64,000 nt of DNA from Acidovorax radicis N35 (lineage in GTDB: Bacteria; Pseudomonadota; Gammaproteobacteria; Burkholderiales; Burkholderiaceae_C). Location: the NCBI RefSeq assembly GCF_000204195.1, contig NZ_AFBG01000025.1, positions 1-64,000 on the forward strand, given 5' to 3'. The translations under genes were made by a program, and so were the position numbers. Numbering within the stretch: position 1 is the first letter of the stretch; every line of letters begins with the position of its first letter. Under the pieces are notes generated by a model, which was not told the origin of the DNA, did no database searches, and was given only the letters and a program-made list of their open reading frames with translations. Positions 19,052-28,245 of the stretch are shown here, one piece after another.

Positions 19052-19972
19052 GTGAACGCTTGTCGCAAGCTCCTGCCCGATGGCCGCTGGCATTTCCAGC
19101 ATGGGCCGATGGACCTCATCCTCCAGGCTGAAGGGGAACGCGACGCCGTGGCGCAGGCGCACGAGCGCGCTTGGCACCGCTTTGAAGGGCTGCTGCAGGA
19201 GCTGGTGGACGAACTCCCCGGCCTGAGGGCGCCCGTGGGTGACCTCTGTGTGTTGCAGGGTGCGGTGGCGCGTCGCATGTGGGAGGCGTGCGCTCCTTAC
19301 CGCGCAGGCTTCATCACGTCGATGGCGGCGGTGGCGGGTGCCGTGGCGCAGGAGATTCTGACGGGCTATGACCAGCCAAGCATTGACCGTGCCTGGGTCA
19401 ACAACGGGGGTGATATTGCCCTGCACCTGGCATCTGGGCGGTCCGTCACGGTGGGGGTGTACGCTGACATTGCAGCACTGAGTGCCGCACAGTTGCACAG
19501 CGGCCTGGTGCTCGACGGGAAGATCCGCGTCACCAGCGCCATGCCGGTGCGGGGTGTGGCGACCAGTGGCTGGCGCGGGCGCAGCCAGTCACTGGGCATT
19601 GCCGACAGCGTCACGGTGTTGGCGCGCACGGCAGCGCAGGCCGATGCGGCGGCGACCATCGTGGCCAACGCTGTCAATGTGCAGGATGCACGCATTGGCC
19701 GCATGCCGGCGTGTTTGGTGCGGGACGACAGCGATCTCGGTGCCATTCCTGTCACCGTGGACGTACCTGCTTTGCCAGAAGTGCAGGTGCGCCGGGCCTT
19801 GCAGCAGGGGCTGAAAAAGGCGCAAGAATTGCAGTCCGGCGGCTTGCTGTGGTTTGCACTCCTGGCGTGCCAGGGACAGTTTGTGGCAACGGCGGCACCA
19901 GAAGCCATTGCGGGTGCAAAGTGGCCGGCGGAATGGGTGACGGAATCGGAAGTTGGTTCAGTATTTGCTTAA
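19052..19972 (+). CDS. UPF0280/ApbE-like protein
   Basis: 306 residues, GTG start 13 bases after the preceding stop. Matches the UPF0280 family: RKLLPDGRWHFQHGPMDLIL at the start, AAVAGAVAQEIL and NNGGDIALHL in the middle. The NNGGDIA block resembles the flavin-handling motif of ApbE (FMN transferase), so a role in flavin attachment is possible, attractive because family literature describes a covalently bound flavin in Hnr. I saw no clear ApbE acceptor motif in the Hnr protein here, so this stays inference. Tightly placed between hnr and the DUF1185 pair. Confidence 0.75.
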   Translation: MNACRKLLPDGRWHFQHGPMDLILQAEGERDAVAQAHERAWHRFEGLLQELVDELPGLRAPVGDLCVLQGAVARRMWEACAPYRAGFITSMAAVAGAVAQEILTGYDQPSIDRAWVNNGGDIALHLASGRSVTVGVYADIAALSAAQLHSGLVLDGKIRVTSAMPVRGVATSGWRGRSQSLGIADSVTVLARTAAQADAAATIVANAVNVQDARIGRMPACLVRDDSDLGAIPVTVDVPALPEVQVRRALQQGLKKAQELQSGGLLWFALLACQGQFVATAAPEAIAGAKWPAEWVTESEVGSVFA

Positions 19973-19994
19973 CGAATTGCACAGGTCTTCAAAA

Positions 19995-20636
19995 ATGATC
20001 CAGATACGACGCGTTTTCACCCATCTTGAGGAAATCAGGCACGAATTCGGGCCGGTGGCCGATATGCCGCTTCTGCGTGGTGCCATCGGCGCGGTGCTGA
20101 CCAACCCTTTTGCGGGCCGGTACGAGCCCGACATCCTCCCCATGATGGACGCCTTGCAGGACGTGGGGCTGGACATGGCCCAGCGCCTTCTCAGGGCCAT
20201 GGCAGTGCCTGCCGAACGCATCGAAACCTATGGCAAGGGCGCCATCGTGGGGGCGGCTGGGGAACTGGAGCATGGCGCGCTGTGGCATGTGCCCGGTGGG
20301 TACGCCATGCGCGAGCTGCTGGGTTGGAAGGGCGACCGCAACGCTTACGCCAAGGGCCAGGCCGAAGAGAAGACGGGGCAGCCCGCCAACGCGCTGTCCA
20401 TCGTGCCTTCCACCAAAAAGGTTGGAGGCCCGGGCGCGGCGCTGGATGTGCCACTGACCCACATCAACGCGAGCTATGTGCGCAGCCATTTCGATGCCAT
20501 CGAAGTGCGTGTGCCCGGCGCGCCCGTGTCGGATGAAATCGTCTTCATCCTGGCCATGTCCACCGGCGCTCGCATCCATGCGCGCGTCGGAGGCCTGAAG
20601 GCCGCGGACATCAGCCAGTGGAACGGCCTGCGCTGA
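19995..20636 (+). CDS. DUF1185 'amino acid synthesis family' protein, copy 1
   Basis: 213 residues, DUF1185 family, no established biochemical function despite the name. Conserved blocks: NPFAGRY (about 36-42), YGKGAIVGAAGELEHGAL (about 78-95), PSTKKVGGPGAALDVPL and NASYVRSHFDA (about 155-165). It has an insertion around 105-125 relative to the neighbour. Paired with a second, shorter paralogue 38 bases downstream, suggesting a hetero-oligomer or two sequential steps. In this locus it may act on 2-formylglutarate or a later intermediate; inference. Confidence 0.8.
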   Translation: MIQIRRVFTHLEEIRHEFGPVADMPLLRGAIGAVLTNPFAGRYEPDILPMMDALQDVGLDMAQRLLRAMAVPAERIETYGKGAIVGAAGELEHGALWHVPGGYAMRELLGWKGDRNAYAKGQAEEKTGQPANALSIVPSTKKVGGPGAALDVPLTHINASYVRSHFDAIEVRVPGAPVSDEIVFILAMSTGARIHARVGGLKAADISQWNGLR

Positions 20637-20673
20637 TCTACTGCGTAAACACAAGACCCAAGGAGACCACAAC

Positions 20674-21258
20674 ATGCCCGCCAAGATTCGGAAGATCATT
20701 GTTCAAACTGACGAAGTCCGCGTGGAAATGGGGCGAGAAGTGCAGCCGCCTGTGCGCAAAGCGCTGGCCATGGCCGTGATCGAGAACCCCTGCGCTGGCC
20801 GCTATGTCGAGAACCTCGATGAACTCGTGGCCATCGGCGAAGAGCTGGGCGCGCTGCTGGGTGCTCGCTGCGTTGCGGCCCTGGGCATCGCTCCCGGCCA
20901 GTCGCACAGCTATGGCAAGGCTGCCATCGTGGGCGAGGCGGGCGAGCTGGAGCATGCTGCCGCCATCCTCCACCCGAAGCTGGGCGCGCCACTGCGTGTG
21001 GCGGTCGAGAAAGGCGCAGCCCTTGTGCCGTCGAGCAAAAAGATCGGCGGCCTGGGTGCTGCGATTGACGTTCCCCTTGGCCACAAGGATGCCGCCTACG
21101 TGCGCAGCCATTTCGATGCGATGGAAGCCCGTGTGGCCGATGCGCCGCGCGCCAACGAAATTGTGGTGGCCGTTGTTGTCACCGACAGCGGTCGTCCGCT
21201 GGCGCGTATCGGCGGTCTTCAGGTTTCCGAAATCAAAGGCGAGGATGGCCTGCGTTGA
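20674..21258 (+). CDS. DUF1185 'amino acid synthesis family' protein, copy 2
   Basis: 194 residues, clearly homologous to the preceding protein over its whole length: NPCAGRY, YGKAAIVGEAGELEHAA, SSKKIGGLGAAIDVPLGHK, AYVRSHFDAME and a shared C-terminus ending in RIGGL, then GEDGLR. An AAGGAG site lies before the ATG. The Glu-Leu-Glu-His of GELEH and the RSHFD are invariant between the two copies and are candidate active-site residues. Function unknown; last enzyme-like gene before the transporter genes. Confidence 0.82.
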   Translation: MPAKIRKIIVQTDEVRVEMGREVQPPVRKALAMAVIENPCAGRYVENLDELVAIGEELGALLGARCVAALGIAPGQSHSYGKAAIVGEAGELEHAAAILHPKLGAPLRVAVEKGAALVPSSKKIGGLGAAIDVPLGHKDAAYVRSHFDAMEARVADAPRANEIVVAVVVTDSGRPLARIGGLQVSEIKGEDGLR

Positions 21259-21325
21259 GCGCGCACTACCATCCCGAGCACACTCACCGATCCCTTTCCC
21301 AACCCCACCTTTCAGGAGCTTCCCC

Positions 21326-22534
21326 ATGACGATGCGACAAAACCTCATGCGTGCCACGGCCGCAGCCGCGCTGGCCCTCACGCTGGCCCCTGTGGTGCAC
21401 GCCCAGGATGTCATCAAGATTGGCGAGATCAACAGCTACAAGGCGCAACCTGCTTTCCTGGAGCCCTACAAGAAAGGCATGGAGCTGGCGGTCGATGAGA
21501 TCAACGCTGCGGGCGGTGTTCTGGGCAAGAAGGTCCAGCTCGTCATCCGCGACGACAACGCCAACCCAGGCGACGCCGTGCGCGCGGCCGAAGAACTGGT
21601 GTCGCGCGAAAAGGTCGATGTGCTCACTGGCTCGTTCCTCTCGCACATCGGGCTGGCGTTGACCGACTTTGCCAAGCAAAAGAAATTCTTCTTCCTCGCG
21701 GGCGAGCCACTGACCGACAAGATCGTCTGGCAGAACGGCAACCGCTACACCTACCGCCTGCGTCCCTCCACCTATATGCAGGTGTCGATGATGGTGCCCG
21801 AGGCGGCAGCCCTCAAGAAGAAGCGCTGGGCGCTGGTGTACCCCAACTACGAGTATGGCCAGTCTGCGGTGGCCACGTTCAAGCAGCTGCTCAAGGCTGC
21901 ACAGCCCGATGTCGAGTTCGTGGCCGAGCAGGCGCCGCCGTTGGGCAAGGTCGATTCGGGCAGCGTGGTGCAGGCCCTGGCCGACGCCAAGCCCGATGCG
22001 ATCTTCAACGTGCTGTTCGGTGCCGACCTGTCCAAGTTTGTGCGCGAAGGCAATACGCGTGGCCTGTTTCAGGGTCGTGAGGTGGTCAGTCTGCTGACGG
22101 GCGAGCCCGAATACATGGACCCGCTCAAGGACGAAGCGCCCAACGGCTGGATCGTCACCGGCTACCCCTGGTATGGCATCCAGACGCCCGAGCACAAGGC
22201 TTTCCAGACCGCCTACCAGGCCAAGTTCAACGACTACCCGCGCCTGGGCTCCATCGTGGGCTACAGCGCCATCAAGTCGCTGGCCGAAGGTATGAAGAAG
22301 GCCGGTTCCACCGACACCGAAAAACTCGTGGCAGCGTTCAAGGGCCTGCAGGTGCCTACACCGTTTGGCCGCATCACCTACCGCCCCGAAGACAACCAGT
22401 CCACCATGGGTGGCTATGTGGGCCGCACCAAGAACGAAGGCGGCAAGGGTGTGATGGTGGACTACCGCTACATCGATGGTGCCAAGGTCCAGCCTTCGAA
22501 CGACGAAGTCAAGAAGATGCGTCCTGCTGAATAA
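21326..22534 (+). CDS. ABC transporter periplasmic substrate-binding protein (LivK type)
   Basis: 402 residues. Cleavable signal peptide (AAAALALTLAPVVHAQD), then a periplasmic binding protein of the branched-chain amino acid (Peripla_BP_6) class, with EINSYKAQPAFLEPYKKGME and LGSIVGYSAIKSLAEGMKKA blocks. GGAGC before the ATG at 21326. It precedes the matching permease and ATPase genes. Such importers also take up aromatic acids; in this locus nicotinate or a related pyridine is the likely cargo. Confidence 0.88.
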   Translation: MTMRQNLMRATAAAALALTLAPVVHAQDVIKIGEINSYKAQPAFLEPYKKGMELAVDEINAAGGVLGKKVQLVIRDDNANPGDAVRAAEELVSREKVDVLTGSFLSHIGLALTDFAKQKKFFFLAGEPLTDKIVWQNGNRYTYRLRPSTYMQVSMMVPEAAALKKKRWALVYPNYEYGQSAVATFKQLLKAAQPDVEFVAEQAPPLGKVDSGSVVQALADAKPDAIFNVLFGADLSKFVREGNTRGLFQGREVVSLLTGEPEYMDPLKDEAPNGWIVTGYPWYGIQTPEHKAFQTAYQAKFNDYPRLGSIVGYSAIKSLAEGMKKAGSTDTEKLVAAFKGLQVPTPFGRITYRPEDNQSTMGGYVGRTKNEGGKGVMVDYRYIDGAKVQPSNDEVKKMRPAE

Positions 22535-22540
22535 GCAACA

Positions 22541-22645
22541 ACCCCCTGAGACGCTTCGCGTCTTCCCCCTTCTCTCGCGCTGCGCGCGGGAAGGGGGACG
22601 CAGCCCTCGCTGCGGGGCGGCCCTTGCTCGGCTGCCCTGGTCTGG
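22541..22645. repeat. Second dispersed repeat family, copy 1
   Basis: CCCCCTGAGACGCTTCGCG followed by CTTCCCCC, a GCGCTGCGCGC stem and GGGGGACGCAG. It matches, in the opposite orientation, elements at 46641-46722 and 47833-47912. It fills the gap between the binding protein and the permease gene. Confidence 0.55.
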
Positions 22646-22702
22646 AGTGCGCCAGTTTCAACGCTTGTGGGCGGTGCGTAGTTCGCGCCGTGGAGACCAG
22701 AG

Positions 22703-24610
22703 ATGGGTTTTTCGAGTTTTATCGTTCAGCTGCTCAACGGACTGGCGGGGGCTTCCTCGCTGTTCCTGGTGGGGGCCGGGCTCTCGCTGATCTTCGGCGT
22801 CACGCGCATCGTGAACTTTGCGCACGGCTCGTTCTTCATGGTGGGCATCTACGTTGCCTATTCGCTGGTGGCCAAGCTGGGCACGGGCCTGGGTTTCTGG
22901 CCTGCGCTGCTGCTGGCGGCCGTCGTGGTGGGGGCGTTGGGCGCTTTGGTGGAGGTGGTGCTGTTGCGCCGCATCTACAAGGCGCCCGAGCTGTTCCAGC
23001 TGCTGGCCACGTTTGCGCTGGTGCTGGTCATCAAGGACGCCGCGCTGTGGTTCTGGGGGCCTGAAGAGCTGCTGGGTCCGCGCGCGCCGGGGTTGTCGGG
23101 CTCCGTCAATATCTTGGGTCGGCAGTTTCCGTCCTACGACCTGTTTCTGATCGTTGTCGGGCCGGTGGTTCTGGGCTTGCTGTGGCTGCTGCTCACCCGC
23201 ACGCGGTGGGGCACGCTGGTGCGCGCCGCCACGCAAGACCGCGAGATGGTCAGCGCGCTGGGCGTGAACCAGGCCTGGCTGTTCACGGCGGTGTTCGCGC
23301 TGGGCGCGCTGCTGGCGGGCCTGGGCGGCGCGCTGCAATTGCCGCGCGAGCCGGCCACGCTGGAGATGGACCTCAACACCATCGGCGCCGCCTTTGTTGT
23401 GGTCGTGGTGGGGGGCATGGGCTCCATTCCAGGCGCGTATGTGGCCGCGCTGTTGATCGCCGAGATCAAGGCCATCTGCATCTGGCTGGGCGTCGTCGAG
23501 ATTTTTGGCATCAGCGTGTCGTTCTCCAAGCTCACGCTGGTGGTTGAATTTTTGGTGATGGCCGTGGTGCTGGTCTGGCGCCCCTGGGGCCTCATGGGCA
23601 AGCCACAGGGCGTGAGCCGCAACACCGGCCTGCCCGAAGCGCCCCTGCGTGAGCCCGAGCGTTGGTTCAAGATCGGCGGGGCGGTGCTGGTGGCGGCGCT
23701 GGTACTGCTGCCGTTGCTGACCACGGGCTCGCCGTACCTCACGGTACTGATGATCGACCTGCTGATCGCCGCGCTGTTTGCGGCCAGCCTGCACTTCATC
23801 ATGGGCCCGGCTGGGATGCATTCGTTCGGCCATGCGGCGTATTTTGGCCTGGGCGCCTATGCCGCTGCGCTGCTGGTGCGTTCGGCGGGCATTCCCATGG
23901 AACTGGCGCTGGTGCTGGCGCCGCTGGCGGCGGCGGCGGGTGCGCTGCTTTACGGCTGGTTCTGTGTGCGCCTGTCGGGCGTCTACCTGGCCATGCTGAC
24001 GCTGGCGTTTGCCCAGATCACCTGGGCCATCTGCTACCAATGGGATGGATTCACGGGCGGCAGCAATGGCCTCACGGGCGTGTGGCCTGCAGAGTGGCTT
24101 TCGGACAAACGCAATTACTACTACCTCACGCTGGCCCTGGTAGTGGGCGGCGTGCTGCTGCTGCGCCGCGTGCTGTTCTCGCCCTTTGGTTATGCGCTGC
24201 GCGCAGGGCGTGACTCGGTGCTGCGTGCAGACGCCATTGGCATCGATGTGAAACGCATGCAGTGGACGGCCTTCGTGATCGCCGGCCTGTTCGCCGGCCT
24301 GGGCGGCGCGCTGTTCGCGTTCTCCAAAGGCAGCATCTCGCCCGAGACGCTGCACGTGGGCCGCTCGGTTGATGGCCTGGTGATGGTGCTGCTGGGTGGC
24401 ATTCAGACGCTGGCGGGCCCCGTGGTGGGCGCCGTCACCTTCACCTGGCTGCACGATACCGTGGCGCGCAATACCGACTACTGGCGTGCCATGCTGGGCG
24501 CCATCATCCTGATCTTGGTGCTGCTCTTCCCGCAGGGCATTGCGGGCGCCATCAAGCAGCTCTTTGACAACCAGCGCGAAGCCAAGAACACGAAGGAGGG
24601 CAAGGCATGA
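22703..24610 (+). CDS. Fused LivH-LivM-type ABC permease
   Basis: 635 residues, two permease halves in one chain. The first (about 1-300) is LivH-like with GLSLIFGVTRIVNFAHGSFF; the second (about 330-610) is LivM-like with FIMGPAGMHSFGHAAYFGLG and ALRAGRDSVLRADAIGID. Many membrane segments. Fusion is common in Burkholderiales and replaces the two separate subunits. Its stop overlaps the next start (ATGA). Confidence 0.92.
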   Translation: MGFSSFIVQLLNGLAGASSLFLVGAGLSLIFGVTRIVNFAHGSFFMVGIYVAYSLVAKLGTGLGFWPALLLAAVVVGALGALVEVVLLRRIYKAPELFQLLATFALVLVIKDAALWFWGPEELLGPRAPGLSGSVNILGRQFPSYDLFLIVVGPVVLGLLWLLLTRTRWGTLVRAATQDREMVSALGVNQAWLFTAVFALGALLAGLGGALQLPREPATLEMDLNTIGAAFVVVVVGGMGSIPGAYVAALLIAEIKAICIWLGVVEIFGISVSFSKLTLVVEFLVMAVVLVWRPWGLMGKPQGVSRNTGLPEAPLREPERWFKIGGAVLVAALVLLPLLTTGSPYLTVLMIDLLIAALFAASLHFIMGPAGMHSFGHAAYFGLGAYAAALLVRSAGIPMELALVLAPLAAAAGALLYGWFCVRLSGVYLAMLTLAFAQITWAICYQWDGFTGGSNGLTGVWPAEWLSDKRNYYYLTLALVVGGVLLLRRVLFSPFGYALRAGRDSVLRADAIGIDVKRMQWTAFVIAGLFAGLGGALFAFSKGSISPETLHVGRSVDGLVMVLLGGIQTLAGPVVGAVTFTWLHDTVARNTDYWRAMLGAIILILVLLFPQGIAGAIKQLFDNQREAKNTKEGKA

Positions 24611-25392
24611 GCTTGCTCAAAGTCACAGGCCTGGGTAAATCCTTTGGTGGCGTCAAGGCGGTGGATGGCATCCACTTCGAGCTGGCCGCTGGTGAGCTGC
24701 TGGCGCTTATCGGCCCGAACGGCGCGGGCAAGTCCACCACCTTCAACATGGTCAACGGCCAGCTGTCGGCCGATGTGGGCTCGATCCAGCTTAACGGCCA
24801 GGAGCTGGTGGGCCGCAAGCCTCGCGACATCTGGCGCATGGGCGTGGGTCGCACCTTCCAGATCGCCGAAACCTTTGCTTCGCTCACGGTGGTGGAGAAC
24901 GTGCAGATGGCACTGATCTCCAGCGACAGCCGTTTGTTCTCGATGTGGCGCAAGGCCGCGGACCACAAGCGCGATGAAGCCCTGGCGCTGCTGGACCAGG
25001 TGGGCATGAAGTCCCAAGCCGACCGTCCCTGCAGCGTGCTGGCCTATGGCGATGTGAAACGGGTGGAACTGGCCATCGCCATGGCCAACAGCCCGAAGCT
25101 GCTGCTCATGGATGAACCCACCGCCGGCATGGCGCCCAAGGAGCGCAATGAGCTCATGGCGCTCACCAAGCAACTGGTGATCGACCGCAACATGGCCGTG
25201 CTGTTCACCGAACACAGCATGGACGTGGTGTTCGCCTATGCCGACCGCATGATCGTGTTGGCGCGCGGGCGGCTCATTGCCGAGGGCAAGCCGCTGGAGC
25301 TGCGCGACCACCCCAAGGTGCAGGAGGTTTACTTCGGCACCGGCAAGACCTTCGAGAAGAAAACGGCAGCCGCTGCTGCAGAGGCCGCATGA
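24607..25392 (+). CDS. ABC transporter ATP-binding protein (LivG type)
   Basis: 261 residues. Walker A GPNGAGKST (36-44), Q-loop in GRTFQIAETF, Walker B LLLMDEPTAGM, H-loop FTEHSMD. The signature is the atypical LAYGDVKRVELA, seen in some LivG proteins. Overlaps its neighbours by 4 bases on both sides, showing a translationally coupled transporter operon. Confidence 0.93.
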   Translation: MSLLKVTGLGKSFGGVKAVDGIHFELAAGELLALIGPNGAGKSTTFNMVNGQLSADVGSIQLNGQELVGRKPRDIWRMGVGRTFQIAETFASLTVVENVQMALISSDSRLFSMWRKAADHKRDEALALLDQVGMKSQADRPCSVLAYGDVKRVELAIAMANSPKLLLMDEPTAGMAPKERNELMALTKQLVIDRNMAVLFTEHSMDVVFAYADRMIVLARGRLIAEGKPLELRDHPKVQEVYFGTGKTFEKKTAAAAAEAA

Positions 25393-26138
25393 GCATGACG
25401 ACCAACGAACCCAAAGAACTGCTGCTGCAGGCCAAGGGGCTGCAAGCCTGGTACGGCGCGGCGCAAATCCTGTATGACGTGGATTTGGATGTGCGCCGTG
25501 GCGAAGTCGTGGCCCTGATGGGCCGCAACGGCGCCGGCAAATCCACCACGCTCAAGACGCTGATGGGCATGCTCGCCAAGCGCAAGGGCAGCATCCAGTT
25601 CATGGGCAAGGACATCTCCAAAAGCGACCCGCACGACGCCGCGCGCCTGGGCCTGGGCTTTGTGCCTGAGGACCGCCGTGTGTTCACCGACCTCACGGTG
25701 ATGGAAAACCTGGAGGTGGGCCGCCAGCCTGCCCGCGCTTGGCCCGATGGCACGTCAGCCCCGGTGTGGACGCCCGAGCGCCTGTTCAAGCTCTTCCCCA
25801 ATCTGGGCGAAATGCCTCAGCGCCCCGGCGGGCGCATGAGCGGCGGTGAGCAGCAGATGCTGACCGTGGCGCGCACGCTCATGGGCAATCCGTACCTGGT
25901 GCTGCTGGACGAGCCTTCCGAAGGCGTGGCGCCCGTCATCGTGGAGCAGATGGCACACATGATCCTGGAGCTGAAAGAGCAGGGCGTGAGCATTCTGCTG
26001 TCCGAGCAGAACATGCACTTTGCGGAGCTGGTGTCCGACCGCGCCTATGTGCTGGAGAAGGGGCAGATCCGCTATCAGGCCACGATGGCCGATTTGGCCG
26101 CCAACGAGGAAGTTCGGCGGGCCTACCTCAGTGTTTGA
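25389..26138 (+). CDS. ABC transporter ATP-binding protein (LivF type)
   Basis: 249 residues. Walker A GRNGAGKST (45-53), signature RMSGGEQQML, Walker B LVLLDEPSEGV, H-loop LSEQNMHFA. Forms the second ATPase subunit of the importer with the preceding protein. The N-terminal MSMTTNEPKE extension is short and normal. Confidence 0.93.
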   Translation: MSMTTNEPKELLLQAKGLQAWYGAAQILYDVDLDVRRGEVVALMGRNGAGKSTTLKTLMGMLAKRKGSIQFMGKDISKSDPHDAARLGLGFVPEDRRVFTDLTVMENLEVGRQPARAWPDGTSAPVWTPERLFKLFPNLGEMPQRPGGRMSGGEQQMLTVARTLMGNPYLVLLDEPSEGVAPVIVEQMAHMILELKEQGVSILLSEQNMHFAELVSDRAYVLEKGQIRYQATMADLAANEEVRRAYLSV

Positions 26139-26209
26139 AGACGTTCCCGGGCCTGGCCCTACCGGGCCGTGGCCAATGTGTCAGTGCGTTCCCAACCGGA
26201 GTGTTCACC

Positions 26210-26935
26210 ATGCAAACAGCCCTGCGTCGTCGCTTTCTTCTTCAATCGGCCGCATTCACCGTGGCCGGAGCCAGTTTCCCCGCCACCTGGGCGGCGGGCA
26301 AGATCAAGCCCGGTGAGCGAGCGGCGCTCATCGTGGTCGATGTGCAGAACTGCTTCGTCCCCGGCGGAACCCTGCCGGTGGCCAAGGGCGACGAAGTGGT
26401 GCCGGTCATCAACCGCATTGCCACGGCGTTTGAAAACGTGGTGGTCACACAGGACTGGCACACCCAGGGCCACGCCTCGTTTGCCAGCACCCATGCGGGC
26501 AAGAAGCCGTTCGAGACCGCCAAGCTCAGTTACGGCCAGCAGGTGCTGTGGCCCGACCATTGTGTGCAGGGCACCGACGATGCCGCCCTGCACAAAGACC
26601 TCAAGGTGCCCCAGGCGCAGGTGATTCTGCGCAAGGGCTTTCACCAGCATGTGGACAGCTATTCGGCGTTTGAAGAGGCCGACCGCAAAACCTCCACAGG
26701 CCTGGCGGGTTACCTGAAGCAGCGTGGCATCAAGACGGTGTTTGTCACCGGCCTGGCCACCGACTTCTGCGTGGCCTGGACGGCGCTCGACGCAAAACGT
26801 CTGGGCTTCGAGACTTATGTGGTCGAAGATGCCTGCCGGGCCATTGACCTCAATGGCTCGCTGGACGTTGCCTGGAAAAACATGAAGGCCAAAGGCGTCA
26901 AGCGCATTCAGTCCAGCGACATCGATATCGCCTGA
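26210..26935 (+). CDS. pncA: Tat-exported nicotinamidase (PncA family)
   Basis: 241 residues. The twin-arginine signal (LRRRFLLQSAAF, hydrophobic to about 28) predicts export folded to the periplasm. The mature part is a PncA-type isochorismatase fold: catalytic Asp44 (VVDVQNCF), metal ligands Asp82, His84 and His88 (DWHTQGH), LWPDHCVQGT, Lys142 and Cys187 (ATDFCVAW). Nicotinamidase converts nicotinamide to nicotinate and ammonia. Export is unusual for PncA and would supply nicotinate for the importer encoded just upstream. Start at 26210 places the Tat motif at residue 6. Confidence 0.87.
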   Translation: MQTALRRRFLLQSAAFTVAGASFPATWAAGKIKPGERAALIVVDVQNCFVPGGTLPVAKGDEVVPVINRIATAFENVVVTQDWHTQGHASFASTHAGKKPFETAKLSYGQQVLWPDHCVQGTDDAALHKDLKVPQAQVILRKGFHQHVDSYSAFEEADRKTSTGLAGYLKQRGIKTVFVTGLATDFCVAWTALDAKRLGFETYVVEDACRAIDLNGSLDVAWKNMKAKGVKRIQSSDIDIA

Positions 26936-27055
26936 TGGCGCACTGCTCTGGTGCGGCGGTACCAGGGTTTGACAGATTCACAACACCCCGCAGAAATGGT
27001 TGCACACCCGCTCCGCTTGCAGGGAAACTTGCGCCTTTGATGTAAGGAGCGTTTC

Positions 27056-28228
27056 ATGAAATGTCGTGGGATGGATGACAGGGGCATCGACCGCCGGGTG
27101 GTGCTGACAACCCTGGCCGCCGCTGCTCTGGCAGTGGCTGGCCCGGCCGCCGCCGAGACCGGGGTGACGGACACCCGCATCAAGGTGGGGCAGTCGGCCG
27201 TTTTCACGGGGCCTGCCAAGGATTTCGGGGTGGACTACAAGGCGGGCATTGCGCTCTACTTTGACAAGGTCAACAAGACCGGCGGTGTGCAGGGGCGTTC
27301 GCTGGAACTCGTCTCCCACGACGATGCCTACGACCCCAAGAAAACCGCGGAGAACACCACGCGCCTCATTGATGAAGACAAGGTTTTTGCCCTGATCGGC
27401 TATGTGGCCACGGGCAATCTGATCGCCGCCATGCCCATTGCCGAGAAGGCGGGCGTGCCCATGTTTGCGCCACTGGTGGGCACCACCTCGTTTCGCACCA
27501 ACCACAACCGCTACCTGTTCCATGTGCGCGCCAGCTACGAAACCGAGCTGCGCAAAATCGTGGGGCACCTGGCCACCCTTGGCATCAATAACATTGCCGT
27601 CATCTATCAGAACAGCGCGTTCGGCAAATCCAACCTCGACACCTGCCTGCAAATTGCGCAAGGGCTGAAGGTCAAGGTGGTGGAGACCGTGCCCATGGAG
27701 ATTGCTGCCACCGACGCCAAAGCCCAGTCGGCGGCCCTCACCAAGGCGCAGCCCGGTGCCGTGGTGATGATCATGGCCGGCAAGATGGTGGAGGTGTTTC
27801 TGCGCGACTACCGCGCCAGTGGCAGCGCTGCACCGCTGTACACCATTTCGGTTGGCATCACCGACGCCCCGGGCTCGGCCCAGCGCCTGAACGGTGGCCT
27901 GGAGGGGCTGGTCACGGCCAGTATCGTCCCCTCGCCGCAGGCCAGTCGCCTGCCCATCGTGGTGGACTACCGCAAGGACCGCACCGACGCGGGCGAGAAG
28001 ATCGACAGCTACACCATGCTGGAGGGCTACATCGCTGCGCGCGTTTTTGTGGAGGGCCTCAAACGCGTGGGCCGCAACCTCACGCGCGAGGGTTTCATCA
28101 AGGCCATGGAAGACATGGGCACGACCAAGATCGGTGACTTTCCGCTGCAATATGGGCCCAACAACCACAATGGCTCCAACTTCGTGGACCTGGAGATGTA
28201 CACGCGCACCGGGTCGCTCCGACGCTGA
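27056..28228 (+). CDS. Second LivK-type substrate-binding protein
   Basis: 390 residues. The N-terminus has DRRVVLTTLAAAALAVAG, a Tat-like signal, then a Peripla_BP_6 domain with DVTDTRIKVG-like start, DKVNKTGGVQGR and SHDDAYDPKKT. GTAAGGAGC precedes the ATG. It has no permease of its own and differs clearly from the first binding protein, so it may feed the same LivHMGF unit with a different substrate or act as sensor. It lies between pncA and the nicotinate hydroxylase genes. Confidence 0.88.
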   Translation: MKCRGMDDRGIDRRVVLTTLAAAALAVAGPAAAETGVTDTRIKVGQSAVFTGPAKDFGVDYKAGIALYFDKVNKTGGVQGRSLELVSHDDAYDPKKTAENTTRLIDEDKVFALIGYVATGNLIAAMPIAEKAGVPMFAPLVGTTSFRTNHNRYLFHVRASYETELRKIVGHLATLGINNIAVIYQNSAFGKSNLDTCLQIAQGLKVKVVETVPMEIAATDAKAQSAALTKAQPGAVVMIMAGKMVEVFLRDYRASGSAAPLYTISVGITDAPGSAQRLNGGLEGLVTASIVPSPQASRLPIVVDYRKDRTDAGEKIDSYTMLEGYIAARVFVEGLKRVGRNLTREGFIKAMEDMGTTKIGDFPLQYGPNNHNGSNFVDLEMYTRTGSLRR

Positions 28229-28245
28229 GGACACCCCAAAGAGAC

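Noticed and set aside
26969..26997. TTGACA with a -10-like AGAAAT before the second binding protein
   Set aside because: The -35 is perfect but the -10 is poor and the gene can be reached by read-through from the operon; not listed as a promoter.
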